The notes beneath the pieces are model-generated. The model made no database searches. It saw only the letters and a list, made by a program, of their open reading frames with translations, and was not told the origin of the DNA. From Sabellastarte sp. h YS-2021 (lineage: Eukaryota > Annelida > Polychaeta > Sabellida > Sabellidae), in contig OZ024931.1 of NCBI GenBank assembly GCA_964017235.1, forward strand, positions 124,135,530 to 124,199,529: DNA of 64,000 bases, in the 5' to 3' direction. Position 1 is the first letter of the stretch; each line of letters starts with the position of its first letter. Positions 62,201 through 64,000 of the stretch are shown here, piece after piece. Position numbers and translations under genes: made by a program.

Positions 62201-63476
62201 GATAAGGACAAGACTGGACAGGATAAGGACAAGACTGGAAGTGATAAGACAAGACTGGAAGTGACCAGGACAAGACAGTTTCCAGGTGGGCAGAGCCACG
62301 TTTGGGAACAAGAGTCAGGGAGGGGCGGTGAAATATCAAACATGTTTGATTTTTTTGCCGACCCACCTCGACAAGCCAGGAAAATACAACTGACTCTTAC
62401 CGACTATGTATACATTTCCCCGACCCTCGAAAAATCCTTAGCTACCGACAGTCGGCTTCAGTGGAACATCCCCATTAGGAAAAGTAAGGTAAAATTATGT
62501 AGGCAAAAGATACTCACAGCTCTTCACATTAGAGAAAACTGTGGGACACATGCACACATGCATTCACACATGAGAGGCATTTCTAAGCTCCCACCCAGTG
62601 AGCCAGTTGAGGAGATAATTGCATATTTAAAGAGGTTGCAAACGACTTTATTGAAACTAACTTGTATCTGTTTCAGATTATGTTACACATTAGCGATTTT
62701 TGTGCATTTCATTATTTCTATAATGTCAATGATGACAGGCATAGGGATTTCACATAGAAAATGGCTCTGCTATGTCAACTTACCCTATGATCGTGCTTTA
62801 ATTTTTGCTGAGTTTTTGTGTTTCAATTTCACCAAAATGCAGTTTGCAACCTCTCTTGTTTGAGAACATGCCTTCATTCAAGAAATACCCTAAATCGAAG
62901 GATTTCATAGGATGTTGCAATTGGTTTAACTGACAGTGCACCACCTCTGAGGCCGGGGTTCGATCCCCGTCAAGGCCTTATGTGGGAAAGCTGGTAGTTG
63001 CTTGCCGTTGGTCGGCAGTTTACAGTACAGAACCCTAGCAAACTCTATGTACTGGTTTCCTCTGCCCTTCCAACTACCCGTTGTGATATGACCTGTACAG
63101 TGTTGAAAGCGACGTAAAACCCCAAATAAATAAATAAACTGACAGTGCAAATATGTATTGGGGTGGACAGTCTTTACGGACAGATCAGTACAACTGACAG
63201 GTGGTAAAACTATTTGTTCGTTGTACTGTTGTGTCTGTAAGACTGTCCAGCCCTGCACATATTTACTCAGGATATGACTTTTACACTCACAGTCACAGCT
63301 TGAAGTTCTTTCCCATGTTCCTGTCGTGTCCCCAATTTCATGCAGACATGTCATGTCTTGGGTCAGAGATGTGTAATCTTGTGAGCACTGGTACTCTACA
63401 ACATCTTTATACTTATAAAATGGCATGGTAGTTATCAGCACACCATTGGCGACATCTGGGGATTCGCATTCAATAA
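29127..63476 (-). CDS. SUEL-lectin / multi-CCP type I membrane receptor (partial, 18 exons)
   Basis: This gene span joins the exons listed separately. Order from the N-terminal side: CCP; SUEL lectin; divergent CCP; seven similar CCPs; two CCPs; a two-exon SEA-like domain; an ephrin-receptor-like Cys module; a TM helix. All exons lie on one strand with GT/AG borders, and each junction tested agrees in phase (mostly 1-1, with phase 2 inside the lectin and SEA-like domains). CCP modules bind proteins or glycans in complement and adhesion proteins; SUEL domains bind galactose or rhamnose. The product is therefore likely a cell-surface recognition or adhesion receptor. Its 5' end lies beyond the window, and the cytoplasmic exons were not found. 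Introns between 53.8 and 63.3 kb, 41 and 35 kb, and 35 and 29.5 kb hold transposons; other small exons may be missed there. The exact family is not recognised. Confidence 0.75.
29443..29535 (-). CDS. Receptor exon: ephrin-receptor-like module, second half
   Basis: A 93-bp exon in phase 1-1 with CTATTCTAG acceptor and GTAAAT donor. It encodes [17 protein letters not shown] followed by [13 protein letters not shown]. The CWPCPSG and final Cys complete the ephrin-receptor-like/GCC2-GCC3 pattern begun in the exon at 35,263-35,346. It directly precedes the membrane exon. Confidence 0.78.
30039..30047 (+). promoter_or_regulatory. TATA box of transposase B
   Basis: CTTTATAAACC, about 25 bp before the ATG at 30,069. 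Confidence 0.5.
30069..31129 (+). pseudogene. Harbinger B DDE transposase
   Basis: Same family as the transposase of element D. The start ([20 protein letters not shown]) and the [16 protein letters not shown] block are clear. An internal deletion then removes the helix-turn-helix part between about 30,375 and 30,430. The catalytic aspartates follow in [13 protein letters not shown] and GSSSDAQIF, and the glutamate lies in [13 protein letters not shown]. Defects include frameshifts near 30,110 and 30,700, a TGA near 30,570, and a 49-bp tandem duplication that spans the glutamate block. The C-terminus is well kept ([10 protein letters not shown], then [17 protein letters not shown], stop at 31,129). 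Confidence 0.85.
30768..30865 (+). repeat. 49-bp tandem duplication inside transposase B
   Basis: 30,768-30,816 is repeated exactly at 30,817-30,865. The unit covers the [11 protein letters not shown] glutamate block; 49 is not a multiple of three, so it shifts the frame. Confidence 0.9.
31163..31178 (+). terminator. Palindrome after transposase B stop, possible 3' signal
   Basis: AGTCCTTTTCAGGACT lies 34 bp after the stop codon. The same 16-mer, in the same orientation to the transposase, occurs three times after the transposase stop in element D. A 3'-end or termination role is inference. Confidence 0.45.
31179..31911. other. Spacer between convergent genes of Harbinger B
   Basis: No coding signal. 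G-rich runs lie at 31,763-31,820. Confidence 0.5.
31912..33528 (-). pseudogene. Harbinger B MADF/Myb-like partner protein
   Basis: The frame can start at an ATG at 33,528 (MPRGRRRN). An Arg/Glu-rich segment follows; its antisense is the CT-rich run at 33,330-33,475. The MADF domain is read from [16 protein letters not shown] through [11 protein letters not shown], then after a frameshift [19 protein letters not shown]. Next come RGHIRRKG, a BESS-like helix block ([17 protein letters not shown], then [17 protein letters not shown]) and a Pro/Gln/Ser-rich tail ending near 31,912. Defects are stops in the Arg/Glu region, a frameshift near 33,130, two stops near 32,880 and 32,805, and a frameshift near 32,590. 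The domain order matches the D copy. Confidence 0.8.
33734..33744 (-). promoter_or_regulatory. TATA box of MADF gene B
   Basis: GGTATAAAAAGG on the minus strand, upstream of the MADF start. Confidence 0.5.
34190..34345 (+). mobile_element. tRNA-derived SINE
   Basis: A box TGGCCCAGTGGTTAAC at 34,201-34,216 and degenerate B box GGGTTTGACTCC at 34,254-34,265. A downstream body is shared in style with the SINE at 46.8 kb (TGACCTT.GCTNTTGAA). Confidence 0.55.
34402..34941. mobile_element. MITE-like foldback with about 99-bp inverted repeats
   Basis: Arms 34,402-34,500 and 34,844-34,941 are inverted copies. Each arm holds shorter palindromes of the type GGTAGAAA.TCCAATTGGA plus its mirror, so the ends are palindromes within palindromes. 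No coding sequence and no clear target duplication. Confidence 0.75.
35263..35346 (-). CDS. Receptor exon: ephrin-receptor-like module, first half
   Basis: An 84-bp exon in phase 1-1 with acceptor TTTTGTAG and donor GTAAAG. It encodes [17 protein letters not shown] and [12 protein letters not shown]. The Cys spacing with PC and a closing GTYQP-like run is typical of GCC2/GCC3 ephrin-receptor-like repeats. Confidence 0.78.
35347..36754. other. Intron sequence
   Basis: No coding signal. It contains the 35,953-36,039 hairpin. Confidence 0.5.
35953..36039. repeat. 87-nt near-perfect hairpin
   Basis: Arms of 39 bp (35,953-35,991 and 36,001-36,039) differ at one base and flank a 9-nt loop. It may be a foldback element or a structured RNA; nothing decides between them here. 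Confidence 0.85.
36755..38777 (+). mobile_element. 5'-truncated CR1/L2-like LINE
   Basis: Second copy of the LINE family, on the plus strand in a receptor intron. It lacks the endonuclease. It ends with a GCGCTATATAAATG signature and a (TTCTA)n tail at about 38,758-38,777. Confidence 0.85.
36770..38644 (+). pseudogene. LINE reverse transcriptase, truncated
   Basis: Readable from [15 protein letters not shown] through the RT blocks [50 protein letters not shown] and [15 protein letters not shown] to [13 protein letters not shown]. It is about 60-70% similar by eye to the LINE at 21-24 kb. Defects are loss of about five residues near 37,608 (between LRD and GTVLRW), a frameshift near 37,800 before YADD and TAA at 38,210-38,212 in place of a conserved Tyr. 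Confidence 0.86.
38778..39345. other. Intron with short Gly/Val/Glu-coding repeat
   Basis: A 36-bp unit with GTTGTGGAGGTAGAAGGCAG is tandemly repeated near 38,970-39,050. No supported gene. Confidence 0.4.
39350..39900 (-). pseudogene. Ginger/KRBA2-type integrase relic
   Basis: A DDE integrase of the type found in Ginger DNA transposons and in KRBA2/SCAND3-like host genes. Zinc-finger end YCTECQQKK at about 39,740. Catalytic core: [19 protein letters not shown], then [11 protein letters not shown] with the second Asp, then after a frameshift [15 protein letters not shown] with the Glu. The first catalytic Asp (usually QDH) is Gly here, so it is inactive. Only this fragment remains; no terminal repeats were seen. 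Confidence 0.72.
39901..40837. other. AT-rich intron
   Basis: Nothing recognisable. Confidence 0.5.
40838..41022 (-). CDS. Receptor exon: SEA-like domain, second half
   Basis: 185 bp, entry phase 2, exit phase 1, acceptor ATTCCAG, donor GTAAGA. It encodes [17 protein letters not shown], then [17 protein letters not shown] and ending DITVGGNQ. Alternating hydrophobics (LAVIVEIEL) suggest a beta strand as in SEA domains, but this is a shape argument only. It joins the ephrin-like exon in frame. Confidence 0.68.
41266..41452 (-). CDS. Receptor exon: SEA-like domain, first half
   Basis: 187 bp, entry phase 1, exit phase 2, acceptor TATTGCAG, donor GTATGT. It encodes [20 protein letters not shown], then [20 protein letters not shown] and [20 protein letters not shown] strand followed by two helices and another strand would fit a SEA-like fold; I do not recognise a specific family. 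Confidence 0.68.
42038..42214 (-). CDS. Receptor exon: CCP domain 11
   Basis: 177 bp, phase 1-1, donor GTGAGA. It encodes a full sushi module: [41 protein letters not shown], with four Cys and the conserved Trp. Confidence 0.88.
42215..42864. other. Intron with decayed SINE-like sequence
   Basis: TGATGTGACCTTAGCTATTT and TTAAACCCCAA at 42,378-42,420 resemble the tails of nearby SINEs. No gene. Confidence 0.35.
42865..43041 (-). CDS. Receptor exon: CCP domain 10
   Basis: 177 bp, phase 1-1, acceptor TTAAACAG, donor GTAAGT. It encodes [31 protein letters not shown] and [15 protein letters not shown], a complete sushi module. Confidence 0.88.
44090..44400. repeat. Interspersed telomere-like AACCCTA motifs
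   Basis: Many copies of AACCCTA/ACCCCTAAC, some as palindromes (AACCCTAGGGTT), are spread through about 300 bp, not in a clean tandem array. Confidence 0.5.
45092..45180 (+). mobile_element. tRNA-derived SINE fragment
   Basis: A box TGGCAGAGTGGTAAC ending near 45,118 and B box GAGTTTGAATCCCG at 45,145-45,158, tRNA-like spacing. Confidence 0.55.
45297..45476 (-). CDS. Receptor exon: CCP domain 9 (type A)
   Basis: 180 bp, phase 1-1. It encodes [49 protein letters not shown]. Third type-A copy of the array, closest to the CCPs at 47,472 and 49,310. Confidence 0.9.
45701..45880 (-). CDS. Receptor exon: CCP domain 8 (type C)
   Basis: 180 bp, phase 1-1, donor GTATGT. It encodes [31 protein letters not shown] and [18 protein letters not shown]. 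Pairs with the type-C exon at 47,844. Confidence 0.9.
46195..46275 (-). mobile_element. tRNA-like SINE fragment (copy 1)
   Basis: Minus-strand A box TGACCTAGTGGATC (46,257-46,270) and degenerate B box (46,212-46,224). The same fragment is present at about 48,370-48,440 because the region was duplicated. Confidence 0.45.
46285..46640 (-). mobile_element. SINE-bearing insertion present in one array copy only
   Basis: About 340 bp here have no counterpart in the duplicate at 48,450. It contains minus-strand A box GGCCCAGTGGTTCA (46,513-46,526) and B box GGATTTGAATCTC (46,472-46,484). It is either an insertion after duplication or a deletion in the other copy. Confidence 0.55.
46810..46945 (+). 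mobile_element. SINE-like sequence (copy 1; copy 2 at 48,622-48,757)
   Basis: Degenerate B box GAGTTCTAATCTC at 46,838-46,850 and a tail TATGACCTTAGCTTTTGAAT like that of the SINE at 34.2 kb. The second copy, 1,812 bp away, arose with the exon duplication. Confidence 0.4.
47069..47248 (-). CDS. Receptor exon: CCP domain 7 (type B)
   Basis: 180 bp, phase 1-1, donor GTGAGT. It encodes [31 protein letters not shown] and [18 protein letters not shown]. The encoded protein is identical to that of the exon at 48,881, and the flanking introns are nearly identical. Confidence 0.9.
47472..47651 (-). CDS. Receptor exon: CCP domain 6 (type A)
   Basis: 180 bp, phase 1-1, donor GTATGT. It encodes [31 protein letters not shown] and [18 protein letters not shown]. 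Confidence 0.9.
47844..48023 (-). CDS. Receptor exon: CCP domain 5 (type C)
   Basis: 180 bp, phase 1-1, donor GTATGT. It encodes [31 protein letters not shown] and [18 protein letters not shown]. Confidence 0.9.
48024..48880. other. Intron, duplicate of 45,881-47,068
   Basis: Matches the intron between the earlier type-C and type-B exons except for the 340-bp SINE-bearing stretch that it lacks. Confidence 0.7.
48881..49060 (-). CDS. Receptor exon: CCP domain 4 (type B)
   Basis: 180 bp, phase 1-1, donor GTGAGT. Protein identical to the type-B exon at 47,069 ([18 protein letters not shown] start). Confidence 0.9.
49310..49489 (-). CDS. Receptor exon: CCP domain 3 (type A)
   Basis: 180 bp, phase 1-1, donor GTATGT. 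It encodes [31 protein letters not shown] and [18 protein letters not shown]. It is the first member of the array in protein order. Confidence 0.9.
49490..50823. other. Intron
   Basis: No gene or clear repeat seen. Confidence 0.5.
50824..51018 (-). CDS. Receptor exon: CCP domain 2, divergent
   Basis: 195 bp, phase 1-1, acceptor TTTGCAG, donor GTAAGA. It encodes [35 protein letters not shown] and [16 protein letters not shown]. Four CCP-type Cys are present but the usual Trp before the last Cys is missing, and an acidic insert follows GYEF. Confidence 0.8.
51019..52034. other. Intron
   Basis: Nothing recognisable. Confidence 0.5.
52035..52219 (-). CDS. Receptor exon: SUEL lectin domain, C-terminal half
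   Basis: 185 bp, entry phase 2, exit phase 1 (donor GTGAGT). It encodes [36 protein letters not shown] and FQGEYKCVQ. The CDGNATCS and closing YKCV motifs are typical of the galactose/rhamnose-binding SUEL lectin fold. Joining to the next exon restores a full domain. Confidence 0.85.
52220..53671. other. Intron inside the lectin domain
   Basis: Contains a SINE with 5S rRNA-like sequence near 53,340-53,570. No other gene. Confidence 0.5.
53340..53570 (-). mobile_element. SINE-like repeat with 5S rRNA-like promoter part
   Basis: On the minus strand GGGCCATGTTAGTTTTGGGA runs into TGGGTGACCAC, close to the 5S rRNA segment around its internal promoter (GGCCTGGTTAGTACTTGG followed by ATGGGTGACC). 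The remainder is unrelated. A 5S-derived SINE fits; the similarity is from memory only. Confidence 0.4.
53672..53819 (-). CDS. Receptor exon: SUEL lectin domain, N-terminal half
   Basis: 148 bp, entry phase 1, exit phase 2, acceptor GTTTTCAG, donor GTATAT. It encodes [37 protein letters not shown] and FECGASI. The TCSPG.EI...ANYG pattern is the start of a SUEL lectin domain. Confidence 0.83.
54240..54845. repeat. GC-rich subterminal repeats of Harbinger D (left)
   Basis: Repeated short motifs TTAGTCCC, AGGCCTGGGACTAA, GGTCGGTT and their reverse complements. The matching right-end block is at 58,555-58,700. They are likely binding sites for the transposase or the MADF protein (inference). Confidence 0.65.
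54849..54856 (+). promoter_or_regulatory. TATA box of MADF gene D
   Basis: TATATAAG, about 175 bp before the MADF ATG at 55,030, just inside the subterminal repeats. Confidence 0.6.
55030..56233 (+). pseudogene. Harbinger D MADF/Myb-like partner protein
   Basis: Starts at ATG 55,030 with a very charged Arg/Glu segment ([20 protein letters not shown]). After a frameshift near 55,195 the MADF domain follows: [33 protein letters not shown], then a TGA at 55,436-55,438 and [12 protein letters not shown]. Then come [12 protein letters not shown], a BESS-like region ([36 protein letters not shown]) and a Ser/Thr/Gln-rich tail ending QQQQPPQ. The TGA probably replaced a CGA Arg codon. No introns, unlike the A copy. 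Confidence 0.85.
56891..57062 (+). repeat. 43-bp minisatellite, 4 copies
   Basis: Units start at 56,891, 56,934, 56,977 and 57,020 (GTACAAGTTATGTTTGGCAT start), almost identical. All lie between the two genes of element D. Confidence 0.9.
57092..57155 (-). terminator. Three copies of the 16-nt palindrome after transposase D
   Basis: The palindrome (AGTCCTTTTCAGGACT read with the transposase) sits at 57,092-57,107, 57,115-57,130 and 57,140-57,155, starting 18 bp past the restored stop position at 57,173. The same palindrome follows transposase B. Confidence 0.5.
57173..58449 (-). pseudogene. Harbinger D DDE transposase
   Basis: The best-preserved transposase here. ATG at 58,449 ([16 protein letters not shown]), Pro-rich stretch, [33 protein letters not shown], and a helix-turn-helix with [16 protein letters not shown] frameshift and small deletion near 57,985 follow. 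Then come [11 protein letters not shown], the first Asp in [12 protein letters not shown], the second in [14 protein letters not shown], and the Glu in [15 protein letters not shown], ending [10 protein letters not shown] and the DYF tail. A TAG at 57,239-57,241 interrupts the last part; the frame continues to a TAA at 57,173. All three catalytic residues are intact. Confidence 0.9.
58492..58508 (-). promoter_or_regulatory. TATA box of transposase D
   Basis: TATATATATATATAAAA about 45 bp before the transposase ATG. Confidence 0.55.
58769..60618. other. Intron
   Basis: AT-rich sequence with short frames only; nothing recognised. Confidence 0.5.
60985..61912. repeat. Inverted repeat nested in element C
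   Basis: A segment near 60,990-61,070 (CCAATCTAAAACTAGGTCAA, then CACGTGACCAGAAC) recurs inverted near 61,800-61,905, where part is doubled. It could be a second, nested foldback element. Confidence 0.55.
62155..62275 (+). repeat. 21-bp minisatellite in element C
   Basis: About five copies of a unit containing GGACAAGACTGGACAGGATA, degrading to the right. It lies in the subterminal region and may be an expanded binding motif. Confidence 0.85.
62941..63136 (+). mobile_element. SINE with 13-bp target duplication
   Basis: B box GGGGTTCGATCCCC at 62,955-62,968, body, then CGACGTAAAACCCCAAATAA and an ATAA tail. It is flanked by the direct repeat AACTGACAGTGCA at 62,928-62,940 and 63,137-63,149. 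The A box is missing, so the copy is 5'-truncated. Confidence 0.82.
63291..63476 (-). CDS. Receptor exon: CCP domain 1
   Basis: 186 bp, phase 1-1, acceptor ATTTCAG, donor GTGAGT. It encodes [49 protein letters not shown], a complete sushi module with four Cys and Trp. It is the most upstream receptor exon in the window; its link to the lectin exon across a 9.5-kb intron is inferred from strand and phase. Confidence 0.8.
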
Positions 63477-63599
63477 CTGAAATATTGCATAGCAATATTT
63501 ATTGTTCATCTCAAGCTGTATTTAACCTATATAGTGGGACATATAGACAGTTGATGCACAAGATAATGAATGCTCTAGATTTTTGTTTTTATTATTATT

Positions 63600-63830
63600 T
63601 GCCAGGTTTTTTGTCATTGCTGAAATTTTCTTTATTGTTAGTAAAGTTTTTATTACTGTTGGTCAAGTTTTCATCATTATTAGTGAAATATTTATTAGTG
63701 TTGGTGAAGTTTTCATCATTGTTAGTGAAGTTTTATTAGTGTTGGTGAAGTTTTCATCACTGTAAGTGAAGTTTTTGTTTGTGTTGGTGGAATTATCATT
63801 TTTTTGGTCAAGTTTTGTTCATTGTTGATC
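63600..63830 (+). repeat. Degenerate minisatellite
   Basis: About 24-bp units of the form TTGGTGAAGTTTTCATCATT / TTAGTGAAGTTTTTATTA alternate through the stretch. Confidence 0.7.
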
Positions 63831-64000
63831 AAAATGTTGCATTGTTGGCAAAGTTTGTGGTGCTAAAACGTTACCAACACTAATCTATGATATTTAAAAG
63901 TTTTGCACCAATACTCTTTCATACTTTGTGGGACATACAGGCCTTGATATATATGATAGCACTTTATGTTTTAAAATACTGACTTCTTTTGTTTACTATT

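Larger units (their letters stand above)
60619..62474. mobile_element. Non-autonomous Harbinger relative C
   Basis: 1.86 kb without transposase or MADF coding sequence. Its 24-bp inverted ends (60,619-60,642 and 62,451-62,474; GGGG.TGT.C.ACTG.AGCC pattern) match at about 19 of 24 positions and resemble the B and D ends. They are flanked by CTA on the left and TTA on the right (imperfect target duplication). Subterminal ACAAGCC/GACAAG motifs are shared with B. It contains a 21-bp minisatellite and an internal inverted repeat. Confidence 0.72.

Noticed and set aside
1-64000. CRISPR arrays, operons or bacterial systems
   Set aside because: Introns, SINEs and LINEs show an animal genome; no such arrays were seen.

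Overview
The window is animal nuclear DNA, AT-rich and intron-rich. It holds split genes with GT/AG introns, CCP (sushi) and SUEL-lectin exons, CR1/L2-like LINEs, a DIRS-type element, PIF/Harbinger DNA transposons and tRNA-derived SINEs. The mix fits an invertebrate. A mollusc is my best guess, from the SINE style and the lectin/CCP receptor, but the species cannot be read from the sequence.

Host gene. One large gene on the minus strand runs from beyond the right edge to about 29.1 kb. Eighteen exons can be recovered, and neighbouring exons agree in splice phase. In protein order they encode a CCP domain, a SUEL/galactose-binding lectin domain split over two exons, a divergent CCP, seven near-identical CCPs, two more CCPs, a two-exon domain with a SEA-like outline, a two-exon ephrin-receptor-like Cys module, and a transmembrane helix. 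This is a modular type I membrane receptor. Its first exons lie past 64,000 and its cytoplasmic exons were not found. The seven similar CCP exons form an A-B-C-A-B-C-A array made by tandem duplication of about 2 kb. A separate small exon at 1,864-1,944 (signal peptide or membrane helix) suggests a second minus-strand gene leaving the left edge.

Transposons. Three autonomous-type PIF/Harbinger copies lie at 4,384-10,952 (A), about 29,661-33,918 (B) and about 54,229-58,768 (D). Each carries a DDE transposase and a MADF (Myb/SANT-like) partner gene in convergent orientation, each gene with a TATA box; all six genes are broken. A non-autonomous relative (C) lies at 60,619-62,474. Other elements are a DIRS-type relic (18.5-20.8 kb), a nearly full-length CR1/L2-like LINE (21.1-24.3 kb, minus), a 5'-truncated relative (36.8-38.8 kb, plus), a Ginger/KRBA2-type integrase relic (39.35-39.9 kb, minus), several SINEs and three foldback elements. 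B, the second LINE, the integrase relic and the foldbacks sit in the receptor's introns, as do D and C. The stretch 11-18.4 kb shows no gene or recognisable element.

Layout: 0-4.4 kb mostly empty with one candidate exon; 4.4-11 kb Harbinger A; 11-18.4 kb empty; 18.4-24.4 kb DIRS and LINE; 24.4-29.1 kb noncoding with a hairpin and a SINE; 29.1-63.5 kb receptor gene with transposon-filled introns; 63.5-64 kb a minisatellite.
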